From Myxococcales bacterium (GTDB lineage Bacteria; Myxococcota_A; Polyangia; Polyangiales; Polyangiaceae), in contig JADJCA010000016.1 in NCBI GenBank assembly GCA_016703425.1, positions 186,001 through 250,000 on the forward strand: DNA of 64,000 nucleotides, in the 5' to 3' direction. Positions 43,213 to 51,691 of this stretch are shown here, one piece after another. Made by a program: the position numbers and the translations under genes. How positions within the stretch are numbered: position 1 is the stretch's first letter; each line of letters opens with the position of its first letter. The notes under the pieces are model-generated. The model was given only the letters and a program-made list of their open reading frames with translations, was not told where the DNA came from and made no database searches.

Positions 43213-44393
43213 AGGCGCGCGTCGAGAGCTGGGGCGCGTGGGTCCGCTTCGGCGACGACGCGCCGCAAGCGCCCGTCGACCTCCGCGGCGCGCTCGTCGC
43301 CATCGATCGCGAAGGTGCTCGCACGCTGGGCCTCGATGGCGGGCCCGGTTGGATGATCAGCGACACGGCGAACGGCGGCGCACGTCGACCGCTCGAGGCT
43401 CATGTGGCTGTCACGAGTCGATGCGCCGCCGGCTGCACCGGTTGCTACCAAGACGCGACGCCTCACGGCACTGACGTCGCGCGCACGTCCATTGAGCAGA
43501 CGCTCGATACGCTCGCACACGAAGGCGTCTTCACCGTCGCGTTCGGTGGCGGCGAGCCCCTCGTTCGCGACGATCTCGGCGAGCTCGCCGACGAAGTGCG
43601 CGCCCGCAAGATGACCCCCGTCGTCACCACCAGCGGTCTCGGCATGACGGAGGCGCGAGCCCGGTCGTTGCGATCGTTCGCACAAGTCAACGTGAGCTAC
43701 GACGGCGCGGGGGCCGACTACGCCTCCGTGCGAGGCTTCGACGGTGCGTCGCACGCGGAGCGCGCCATCGAGATGCTCATCGCGGCGGGCGTGCGCGTCG
43801 GCGTCAACGTCGTCTTGACGCGAGACACGTTCCCGCGACTCGCAGAAACACTGGAGCGCGCACGCCTGTTGGGCGCCGTCGAGGCGCAACTGCTTCGCTA
43901 CAAGCCCGCTGGCCGTGCAGCGTCGCTCGATTACCTCGTGCGGCGCCTCTCGCGGGAGCAAGCGCTCGGTTTCGGAGCGACGCTTCGCCGACTCGTCACG
44001 AGCCTCCGCGAAGCCACGCCGCCGCTCTCGCTCCGCATCGACTGCGCGCTCGTGTGTTTTCTGTCGACGGACGAGTCGCTGATGAGCAACGCCGCGCACC
44101 TCGAGCGCTCCGGCATCTTCGGGTGCGAAGCGGGCGGCTACCTCGAAGCGGTCCGCGCCGACGGCCAGCGAACGCCGTGCAGCTTCGCGCCGACCGTCGA
44201 CCAAGCCGCGCTCCGAGCGTTCGTCGCCGCGCCACCCGAGCCGTGCGCATCCTGCCCATTGCGAAAGGTCTGCCGGTGCGGCTGCCGTATCGTCGCGGGC
44301 TTCGCCGAAGGACGCGGCGCTGACGCTCGCCCCTTCGCGCTCGCACCGGATCCCGAGTGCCCGCGCGTCGCCCTGCACCGAGGCGCGTCATGA
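43209..44393 (+). CDS. Radical SAM protein with SPASM-like cysteine-rich C-terminus
   Basis: The cluster motif CAAGCTGC (CX3CX2C, residues 72-79, 43422-43445) binds the SAM-cleaving 4Fe-4S cluster, followed by FGGGEPLVRDDL (GGE motif, about 111-122). The N-terminal 60 residues lack cysteine and may be a peptide-recognition region. The C-terminal part contains Cys279, 283, 306, 324, 346, 349, 355, 357, 359 and 384, as in SPASM/twitch domains that hold auxiliary clusters (EPCASCPLRKVCRCGC). This composition is typical of peptide-modifying enzymes such as those of PqqE, sactipeptide and cyclophane pathways. The TTG start overlaps the stop of the small peptide gene. Chemistry is unknown. Confidence 0.9.
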   Translation: MKARVESWGAWVRFGDDAPQAPVDLRGALVAIDREGARTLGLDGGPGWMISDTANGGARRPLEAHVAVTSRCAAGCTGCYQDATPHGTDVARTSIEQTLDTLAHEGVFTVAFGGGEPLVRDDLGELADEVRARKMTPVVTTSGLGMTEARARSLRSFAQVNVSYDGAGADYASVRGFDGASHAERAIEMLIAAGVRVGVNVVLTRDTFPRLAETLERARLLGAVEAQLLRYKPAGRAASLDYLVRRLSREQALGFGATLRRLVTSLREATPPLSLRIDCALVCFLSTDESLMSNAAHLERSGIFGCEAGGYLEAVRADGQRTPCSFAPTVDQAALRAFVAAPPEPCASCPLRKVCRCGCRIVAGFAEGRGADARPFALAPDPECPRVALHRGAS

Positions 44394-44746
44394 CGTCTGA
44401 GGACGATACGAGCCACGGCGACGCCACCACCGAGGTCTCACGAGCAAGGCGCGTGCGCTTCGTCACGGCGGCGTGCCTATCGATCGCGCTCGCCATCGTG
44501 CTCTACGCGGCACTCCGCGTCGGCCAAGTGCTCGTCGTCCGCGAGCCGGACCCTGCAACGGCGCTCTACGACGCGCACGTCGGTTACTTCTGGCGCATCC
44601 TGACGGCCGGCTACGGCGCCGGTCTCCTCGCACCGATTTGCTTCTTCGTGGTCGAGGCCGCGCCGCTGCGAGCTGCGCGCGCGGTGGCTCCCGCGGTGGC
44701 GCTGTCAGCGAGCGTCTTGCTGCTCCAGTCGATCTTCGCGCCGTAG
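44390..44746 (+). CDS. Small membrane protein, last gene of the radical SAM cassette
   Basis: The 118-residue product has three helices (FVTAACLSIALAIVLYAAL, FWRILTAGYGAGLLAPICFF, AVAPAVALSASVLLLQSIF) and a charged cytoplasmic start (MTSEDDTSHGDATTEV). Its ATG overlaps the stop of the radical SAM gene (ATGA). No family is recognised. Position suggests export or anchoring of the modified peptide. Confidence 0.65.
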   Translation: MTSEDDTSHGDATTEVSRARRVRFVTAACLSIALAIVLYAALRVGQVLVVREPDPATALYDAHVGYFWRILTAGYGAGLLAPICFFVVEAAPLRAARAVAPAVALSASVLLLQSIFAP

Positions 44747-44785
44747 CGCAGAGCACGGGGGCCGCGCGAGTGGTAGGCTCTCGTA

Positions 44786-45367
44786 GTGACTCGCCCGGCC
44801 CTGATCGCGACCATGACCTACGCGGAGTACCTCGCGCTCGAGGAGTCCTCCGGAGAGAAACACGAGTACCTCCGAGGGGAGATCTACGCGATGAGCGGCG
44901 GGACTCCCGAGCACGCAACGCTCGAGGCCGCCATCGCGGGCGAGCTTCGAAGCGCGCTCGAAGCCGCGGGCAAGCCGTGTCGCGTGTATTCCGCAAACCT
45001 CCGCGTGCGGGTCGAGTCGACCGACTTTGCGTGCTACCCCGACGCGAGCGTCGTCTGTGGCAAGCTCGAGACGAGCCCCGTCGATCGGCACGCGGCAACG
45101 AGCCCGACCCTCGTCGTCGAGGTGCTCAACGACTCGACCGAGTCCTACGACCGTGGCATCAAGGCGGGCCACTACCGGCATATCCCGTCGATCCGCGAAT
45201 ACGTCCTCGTCTCGCAGCGTTCCCCGCTGGTGGAGGTGTGGCGCAAGAACGAGCAGGAGCGGTGGGAGATCGCAGCGGTCGCGGGCCGAGGCGAGAAGGC
45301 CGACCTCGAGTCGCTCGGCATCGCGATCGACGTCGACGCGGTGTACCGCGAACCCGCGACGGCCTGA
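44786..45367 (+). CDS. Uma2-family (DUF820) nuclease-like protein
   Basis: The compact Uma2 form has MTYAEYLALEESSGEKHEYL, then GEIYAMSGGTPEHATLEAAI, FACYPDASVVCGK, SPTLVVEVLNDSTESYDRG and the YVLVSQRSPLVEVW strand. The catalytic-type acidic residues and the E-V-L pair are kept. The GTG at 44786 is the first start; an ATG at 44813 is equally likely, matching the usual N-terminus. This copy lacks the coiled-coil tail of the Uma2 gene at 22185. It follows the cassette by 39 bp on the same strand but its role there is unclear. Confidence 0.82.
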   Translation: MTRPALIATMTYAEYLALEESSGEKHEYLRGEIYAMSGGTPEHATLEAAIAGELRSALEAAGKPCRVYSANLRVRVESTDFACYPDASVVCGKLETSPVDRHAATSPTLVVEVLNDSTESYDRGIKAGHYRHIPSIREYVLVSQRSPLVEVWRKNEQERWEIAAVAGRGEKADLESLGIAIDVDAVYREPATA

Positions 45368-45378
45368 GTCCTGCGGCG

Positions 45379-45398
45379 ACGACACGAAGCCGTGTCGT
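45379..45398. terminator. Bidirectional terminator-like hairpin
   Basis: ACGACACG at 45379-45386 pairs perfectly with CGTGTCGT at 45391-45398 around a 4-nt loop. It lies centrally between the stops of the convergent Uma2 (45367) and murB (45416) genes, so it could end transcripts from both sides. There is no T-tract on either strand, so it may act with Rho or by RNA stability. Confidence 0.55.
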
Positions 45399-45415
45399 GA
45401 TTCACGCCCGGCGAT

Positions 45416-46462
45416 TCAGAGCGAACACCCCAAGAAGATCGGCTCCGGCTCGAGCGTGACAGCGAAGCGCTCGCGAACGCCCCTTTGGATCGAGCGCGCG
45501 GCGTCGAGGAGCTCTCGCGTGGTGGCGCCGTCTTCGGTAACGAGGGCGAGGGCGTGTTTGGACGAGATGTGCACGCGGCCAAAGCGCTGCCCCTTCTGGA
45601 AGCCGGCGCGCTCGATGAGCCAGCCGGCCGCGAGCTTCACGCGGCCCTCGGAAGCGGGAAACCGAGGGGTCTTGGCGCCCGCCGCGCCATCGACGGCATC
45701 GGCCACCTCGGCGCGCACGATGGGGTTCGTGAAGAACGAGCCCGCGCTGCGCGACTCTGGATCGCCGTCGTCGAGCACCATTCCCTTGCCGCGCCTTAGC
45801 GTGAGAATCGTCTCGCGAACGAGCGCGAGCGGTGCGCGGCCGCCCTCGTTGCCCTCGCCTTCGGCGACCGAGAGAGCTCGTGCAAGCTCGGCGTAGCGTA
45901 CGGGCGCACCAAGCGGCGAGCGCCGTAGTCTCATCTCGACCTCGACGATGATGCGATCCGTCTTGCCGCGAAAGTCGCTGCTGCGGTAGCCGAAGCCACA
46001 CGCGCTAGCCGGCAGCCACGCGAGCGCGCGCGCCGCGCGGTCGTAGACGCGAACGCGCGTGATGACGTCTGACACCTCTTGGCCGTAGGCACCGACGTTC
46101 TGCATCGGCGTCGCCCCTACCGAGCCCGGGATGCCAGAGAGCGCCTCGATGCCGGAGAGCCCCTCGCTCACGCAGCGCGCGACGAGCTCGTCCCACGACG
46201 CCCCGGCCTCGGCGCGCACCAGCACGTCGTCGCCATCTCGCTCGAACGCGACGCGATCCATGGCCAGCTTGACGACGACGCGGCCGCCGCTGCCTTCGTC
46301 GGCCACGACGAGGTTGCTCCCGCCGCCGAGGACGAACAGTTCGGCGCCCTCGCGCTCGATCTCTTCGATGCGCTCCACCAGCGCGTCGACCGACGGCGCC
46401 GTTTCGAAGCGCGGGCACGGGCCCCCGAGGCGCAGCGTCGTGTGGCGACAAAGGTGCTCCAT
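45416..46462 (-). CDS. murB: UDP-N-acetylenolpyruvoylglucosamine reductase
   Basis: MurB reduces UDP-GlcNAc-enolpyruvate to UDP-MurNAc, with FAD and NADPH, in peptidoglycan synthesis. The FAD-binding region has FVLGGGSNLVVADEG and GIPGSVGATPMQNVGAYGQE (type I MurB with the Tyr loop). The active-site block reads SRSAGSFFTNPIV with the catalytic serine; the C-terminal KHALALVTEDGATT is standard. The length (348) fits type I enzymes. The ATG at 46462 (MEHLCRHTTLRLGG) is preferred; upstream codons run into the divergent hrpB start region. No mur or mra cluster is nearby. Confidence 0.95.
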   Translation of the reverse strand: MEHLCRHTTLRLGGPCPRFETAPSVDALVERIEEIEREGAELFVLGGGSNLVVADEGSGGRVVVKLAMDRVAFERDGDDVLVRAEAGASWDELVARCVSEGLSGIEALSGIPGSVGATPMQNVGAYGQEVSDVITRVRVYDRAARALAWLPASACGFGYRSSDFRGKTDRIIVEVEMRLRRSPLGAPVRYAELARALSVAEGEGNEGGRAPLALVRETILTLRRGKGMVLDDGDPESRSAGSFFTNPIVRAEVADAVDGAAGAKTPRFPASEGRVKLAAGWLIERAGFQKGQRFGRVHISSKHALALVTEDGATTRELLDAARSIQRGVRERFAVTLEPEPIFLGCSL

Positions 46463-46520
46463 GAGTGCTTCAGATTCCCATTGTCGAGCCGTTCGTGGCA
46501 AAGGTTGTGGTGATCCGCCC

Positions 46521-49161
46521 ATGGCCGCGCCGCTCACGCCCCTGCCCATCGATGGCCTTCTGCCCGACGTCGTTCGGGCGCTGGCAAGCGGCGGAGCGCT
46601 GGTCCTCGAGGCCCCGCCGGGCGCCGGCAAGACAACGCGCGTGCCGCGGGCTCTCTTGGACGCGGGCTTGGCGAAGGGTGGCGAGATCGTGATCCTCGAG
46701 CCGCGGCGGCTCGCGGCGAGGCTCGCCGCGAAACGCGTGGCCGAAGAGCTCGGCGAAGAGGTGGGCCGCACCGTGGGCTACCAGGTGCGCTTCGAGGACG
46801 TCTCGAGCGCCGCCACGCGCATTCGATTCGTGACCGAGGCCGTGCTCACCCGGCGCCTTGTACGCGACCCCGAACTCCGCGGCGTGAGCGCGGTCTTGCT
46901 CGACGAGTTTCACGAACGCAACTTGCACGGCGACGTCGCGCTCGCGTGGCTACGGCGCCTCCGCGAGACGACGCGTCCCGATCTTCTGGTGGTCGTCATG
47001 TCGGCCACGCTCGACGCAGCGCCGGCCGCTGCCTTTCTCGGGTGCCCGTCCTTGCGCTCCGAAGGTCGAAGCTTCCCCGTCGAGATCGAGCACGAGCCCA
47101 AGGACGACGACCGACCGCTCGCCTCGAAGGTAGCGTCTGCCGTACGAACACTCCTCGGGCGCGGCCTCGATGCGTCGAAGGGCGGTCACGTGCTCGTCTT
47201 CTTGCCCGGCGCCGGCGAGATCCGGCGCGCCGCCGAGTCGCTCGAGAAGCTCGCCGCGGAGAACGACCTCTCGGTCGTCCCCCTCCATGGCGAGCTGCCG
47301 CCACAGGAGCAAGATCGCGCCATCGGGCCGTCGACGCGCCGCAAGATCATTCTGTCGACCAACGTCGCCGAGTCGTCGGTCACCATCGAAGGCGTCGTCG
47401 CCGTCATCGATGGCGGCGTGGCGCGCGTCGCGAGTCACGATCCGTGGTCGGGCATGCCCAAGCTCGCGCTCGCGAAGATCAGCCAAGCGTCGAGCATTCA
47501 GCGCGGGACGTGCCGGCCGCACGCAACCGGGCGTGGCGCTTCGCCTCTTCACGAAGCCCGACTTCGATCGGCGCCCCGCGCACGACGTCCCCGAGATCGG
47601 ACGAGCCGATCTCACGCAGCTCGCGCTCGAGCTGTTCGCCGCCAAGAAGACCGACCTCACGTGGCTCGACGCGCCGCCGCCGCGCGCATGGCAAAGCGCC
47701 ATCACGCTGCTCCGTCGCCTCGGCGCGCTCACGACCGACGACGCCGCCGCGATCACGCCGCTCGGTGAGCGCCTCCTTCGCTTTCCCATTCATCCGCGCG
47801 CGGCGCGAATCCTCGTGGAAGGCGAGCGGCGCGACGTCGTCGATGACGCGGCCATCGTGGCGGCGCTCCTCACGGAGCGCGACATTCGTTCCGCCACCAA
47901 GGCGAGCTTCGGCGCGGCGAGGCCGGGCCGTGGCGACGCTCACGCGACGGAGCCAAGCGATCTCTTGGCGATGCGCGACCGCTTCTTGGAGGCCGAGGCT
48001 TCGCGCTTCTCCGCGGGCCCGATGCGCGCCTCGGGCCTCGACGCGGGCGCCACGCTGGCCGTTGATCGAGCGCGAAAGCAGCTCACGCGGGCCACGCGCG
48101 GAGGCGAGCGCGAGCCCCGCGAGGCGAGGCCCGCAAGCCCCGCACGTGTCGCCGTCGCCACCGATCCCGACGCGGAGCTTCTCGTTTGCATCTTGGCGGG
48201 CTTCCCCGATCGCGTCGCCAAGCGCATTCGCCCGGGCGGCTCGGCGCTCGCGCTCGCCGGCGGCGGCTCGGCGGAGCTCTCCGGCGACAGCGTCGTGCGG
48301 CACGCCGAGTGGATGGTGGCGGCTCTCGCGGAGGAGCGGCAAGGCGGCGCGCCCGCCAACGTACACGGAGCCGCACGCGGCATCGTCGTGAGCGCGGCGA
48401 GCGCCATCGAGCCGGAGACGCTCATCGATCTCTACCCGGAGCGCATCAAAGAGACGCGCGAGATCGTGGTGCAGAAGTCGAACGGCCGCGTCTTGGGCAT
48501 GAGTCGCTTGGTCTACGACGGCCTCGTGCTCTCCGAGTCGCCGGCGGCCAACGTCACCGACGAAGAGCTTGGCGCGGCGTTGGCGAAGGCAGCGCTTGCG
48601 AAGGGCGCGCACGCGTTTGCCCCGGAGGGTGCGCTCGAGCGGTTCTTGGCGCGGGCGCGGTTCGCGCGAGAGGTCGACGACACGATCCCAGCCATCGACG
48701 ACGCGCGCGTCGAGGCGGCGCTTCGGTCCATGTGCTCTGGGCAAACGACCCTCGAAGCGGTGGCGGGCATGAGCCTCGTCGATGTCCTTGAGGCGGAGCT
48801 TGGCGACACGACCACGCGCGCCATTCGAACGCTCGCGCCCGATCGCCTGACGCTCGCGCGAGGCCGCGGCGTCAGGGTCGAATACGAGCCGGGCAAGCCG
48901 CCGCATGTCGCGTCGCGGCTCCAGGACTTCTTCGACATGGCGGAGACGCCGCGCGTCGGCGGCGGCCGCGTCCCGGTGGTGGTGCACTTGCTCGCGCCGA
49001 ACCAGCGCGCCGTGCAGGTGACGCAAGACCTGGCGGGCTTTTGGGAGCGCCACTACCCGGCGATTCGGAAGGAGCTGGCGCGAAAGTACCCGCGCCACTT
49101 GTGGCCCGACGACCCGACGCGCGCGCCGCCCGAACCGCCGCCGCGGGGGCGCAGGAGCTAG
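46521..49161 (+). CDS. hrpB: ATP-dependent helicase HrpB, one frameshift as sequenced
   Basis: This is a DEAH-type helicase with EAPPGAGKTTRVPRALL (Walker A), LLDEFHERNLHGD, VMSATLD, LVFLPGAGEIRR and LSTNVAESSVTIEG. Near 47501-47504 the frame changes inside the conserved QRxGRAGR motif: the sequence reads CAGCGC-GGGACG where CAGCGCGCGGGACG is needed, a loss of one GC unit of a GCGC run. The rest, including RLLRFPIHPRAARILVEG and the HrpB-specific C-terminus ending RHYP-type AIRKELARKYPRHLWPDDP, continues in the second frame to 49161. Such a 2-bp loss in a dinucleotide run is typical of sequencing error. As read, the helicase would be truncated at the Q-R-R motif. Role in RNA metabolism is presumed. 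Confidence 0.92.
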
Positions 49162-49347
49162 AGCCGCGGGCGCGAGGTCCGCAGGGCCGTAGTTGAGGCG
49201 ACGCGCCGCGATTCAGGCACACCTGCTCGTCCGCGCACCCCCGCCCGCGCACCATCGCCCTCTGCCCCCTGACCCGTGGCGCCCGCGCTGCCGAATGCTT
49301 CGGCCTCCGGACGCGCCCTGGTAGGCTGGTCGATCGCGGAGAGCCCT

Positions 49348-51639
49348 TTGGCGGAGAAGTTTCAATACCCGGCTGGCTTGCTCGTGCCGGGCACCAAGTA
49401 CCGAGTCATCCAGCTCCTTGGCGCCGGGGGCATGGGGACGGTCTACGAGGTCGAGGACACGACCATCGAGAAGCGGTACGTGCTGAAGACGCTCCACGCG
49501 ACGCTCTCTTCGCGGACCGATCTCGTCGAGCGCATGCAGCGCGAAGCCAAGGCGCTCGCGCGCCTCGAGCATCGAAACATCGTTCAGGTCATCACCGCGG
49601 ATGTGACCGGCGACTCGCTGCGGCTCCCGTATTTCGTCATGCAGAAGCTGAACGGTCGCACGCTCCGCGAGGTCATCGCGCACAAGAAGCGGATTGAGGT
49701 CGAGTCCACGGTGCGCCTCTCGATCGATCTGCTCAACGCGCTCTACCACGCGCACGAGAACGGGATCATTCACCGCGACGTGAAGCCCGAGAACATCTTC
49801 CTGCACCGCGATCCCGACGGGCTCACGGTGCCGAAGCTCCTCGACTTCGGCGTCATGGCCACGACGCAGGCGGTGACCGTGACGGGGCAGCGCTTCATCG
49901 GCACGCTCCGCTACGCGGCGCCAGAGCAACTCTTGGGCGAGAAGGTCTCGCCGCGCACCGATCTGTATTCGGCGGCGCTCGTGCTCTACGAGTGCCTCGC
50001 CGGGCGCGGTCCGTTTGACGACGCCGGCGACGCGGTGAACATCGCGCGTGGGCACGTCGATCGACCGGCGCCGTCGGTGGCGGAGTTCGCGGCGGTGCCA
50101 GCCGCGCTCGAGAAGATCGTGATGCGCTCCTTGGCGAAGAAGGCCGAGGAGCGTCACGAGGACGCGTTCACGTTCGCCGCCGAGCTGCACCGCTTCTTGC
50201 GCCAACTGCGGGGCTCGCTGCCGCCCGACGCGATGGCCGCATCGACGGTGACGGACATGTTGCACTTGGCACCCAAGGTGGCCTCCGAGGGAATGCGCGC
50301 CGCGGCCGCGCAGTCAGCGGCCGACGCGACGCCCGTCGCGGAGCCGAACGCGCAGCGCGCCAGCCGCACGGCGCCCACGCGCGTCGACGCGCCCATCGCG
50401 GGGGCGACGCTGCCCGCATCGGCGGTCGTGACGCCGCGGCTCCGGCCGCTCGACGCGGAAGCAACGCCAACGCCAGAAGACAGCGGCGGAAGCGAGGACG
50501 GCCGCGAGTTTCACCGTGGCGACACGCTCGCGAAGGAGCCAGCGCCGATGACGCTTGGCGAAGAGCGCGAGCCCTACCGCGCGAGGAAGGACGCCGATGC
50601 GCGCGCGCGCGCGGAGGAAGCGCGACGTCGTCCGGCACGAGTCGGCGGGGCCGGCATCCTGGCGGGTGCCGTGGGTGTGGATCGAGAAGCCGAGACGGGC
50701 ACGCTCGCGAGGCCGATCGCGGCGCGCGATGGCGAGACCGAGATGATCGACTCGATGGTGGGCGAGGGCTTGTCGCAAGCGGGCACGCCGCCGTCGCGCA
50801 TCGCAAAGCGAGCGGAGTCGCGCGCGGCGAAGGGCGCGGCGGCGCGCGGCGACGGCACCGGCGAGGCGCGCGGCGCGGCCGCGAGCGAGGACGAGTCGGC
50901 GGCGACGCGCGACGGAAGCGTGCGCTCTACAGGCAACTTGGCGCGCGGCTCCGGTGCGGAGAGCTCGGAGGATGGCTCGAAGGAGACGTCGCTGCCGGGA
51001 ACGGCGAGCCGAACGGTGCCGGAGACCACGACGCCGCCGGCGGCGTCGCGCGCGAAGACCTGGGCGGTCTTCGGAGCGGTCGCTGCGGCGATGGCGGTGG
51101 CGGCGGGGGTTGTGGTGTCGAGGAGGGGGGAGGTTCCGAAGGCGAGCGCGACGGTGGCGGTGGTGACGCCCACCGCGCCGGCGTCGACCTCGACCTCGAC
51201 CTCGACCTCGAACATGACTGGACAGAGTCCCGAAGGGACGGAGTCCAGTTACGTCGACGGGTCCGCTAGGACCCTAGTCACCCCGACGCCGACGCCGACG
51301 CCGACCTCGACCCCGACCTCGACCTCGACCTCGACCTCGACCTCGACCGCGACCGCGACCGCGACCCCGACCTCGACCTCGACCCCGACCTCGACCCCCG
51401 CGACCCCGACCTCGACCGCGACCCCGACCCCGACCTCACCGAGCACGACGCCGACGGATGCCGCGTCGGCCGCGACGCCGCCGAAGCGGCCGGGGCGGCG
51501 GGTTGTGCCTCGCGAGGAAGCGCCGAAGGTCGGCGAGAGAAAAGCAGCGGAGCAGGCGGCGCCGCCCGCTGCTCCGGCGCCCGCTCCCGCGACTCCGCCT
51601 TCCGCGCCGAAGCGTGCGCTGCCGGGTTCAGGACTCTAG
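49348..51639 (+). CDS. Transmembrane Ser/Thr kinase with Thr/Ser/Pro repeat tail (kinase A)
   Basis: The kinase domain (about 10-280) has LLGAGGMGTVYEVED, YVLKTLHATL, NGIIHRDVKPENIFLHRD, LLDFGVMATTQ and FIGTLRYAAPEQLLGEK. A long Ala/Glu/Arg-rich linker leads to one transmembrane helix (TWAVFGAVAAAMAVAAGVVV, about 571-592). The 170-residue outside tail is largely Thr-Pro-Thr-Ser repeats encoded by an ACCTCG-like hexamer. The start is taken as TTG at 49348 because GGAGAG lies six bases before it; an in-frame GTG at 49276 is possible. A related kinase with the same start arrangement ends the lipoprotein region (61695-62969). Tail low complexity suggests a wall-spanning or glycosylated stalk (inference). 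Confidence 0.9.
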   Translation: MAEKFQYPAGLLVPGTKYRVIQLLGAGGMGTVYEVEDTTIEKRYVLKTLHATLSSRTDLVERMQREAKALARLEHRNIVQVITADVTGDSLRLPYFVMQKLNGRTLREVIAHKKRIEVESTVRLSIDLLNALYHAHENGIIHRDVKPENIFLHRDPDGLTVPKLLDFGVMATTQAVTVTGQRFIGTLRYAAPEQLLGEKVSPRTDLYSAALVLYECLAGRGPFDDAGDAVNIARGHVDRPAPSVAEFAAVPAALEKIVMRSLAKKAEERHEDAFTFAAELHRFLRQLRGSLPPDAMAASTVTDMLHLAPKVASEGMRAAAAQSAADATPVAEPNAQRASRTAPTRVDAPIAGATLPASAVVTPRLRPLDAEATPTPEDSGGSEDGREFHRGDTLAKEPAPMTLGEEREPYRARKDADARARAEEARRRPARVGGAGILAGAVGVDREAETGTLARPIAARDGETEMIDSMVGEGLSQAGTPPSRIAKRAESRAAKGAAARGDGTGEARGAAASEDESAATRDGSVRSTGNLARGSGAESSEDGSKETSLPGTASRTVPETTTPPAASRAKTWAVFGAVAAAMAVAAGVVVSRRGEVPKASATVAVVTPTAPASTSTSTSTSNMTGQSPEGTESSYVDGSARTLVTPTPTPTPTSTPTSTSTSTSTSTATATATPTSTSTPTSTPATPTSTATPTPTSPSTTPTDAASAATPPKRPGRRVVPREEAPKVGERKAAEQAAPPAAPAPAPATPPSAPKRALPGSGL
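51184..51440. repeat. ACCTCG-type hexamer arrays with two embedded hairpins inside kinase A
   Basis: Units of CGACCT, CGACCC and CGACCG repeat at 51184-51210 and 51281-51440 and encode the Thr-Ser-Thr-Pro tail. The gap between them holds two inverted repeats. One at 51217-51249 pairs ACTGGAC with GTCCAGT and GTCCC with GGGAC. One at 51259-51274 pairs GGGTCC with GGACCC. The hexamer is a probable slippage site for length variation in the tail. Confidence 0.75.
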
Positions 51640-51674
51640 GCCGGTCCTGGGTTCGTTCGCCGGCGGAGGCGGCA

Positions 51675-51691
51675 CTGACGCGCGACGTCAG
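51675..51691. terminator. Small hairpin between convergent kinase A and lipoprotein genes
   Basis: CTGACG (51675-51680) and CGTCAG (51686-51691) pair across a 5-nt loop, 35 bp after the kinase stop and overlapping the stop of the convergent lipoprotein gene. No T-tract is present, so it is a weak terminator candidate. Confidence 0.35.
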
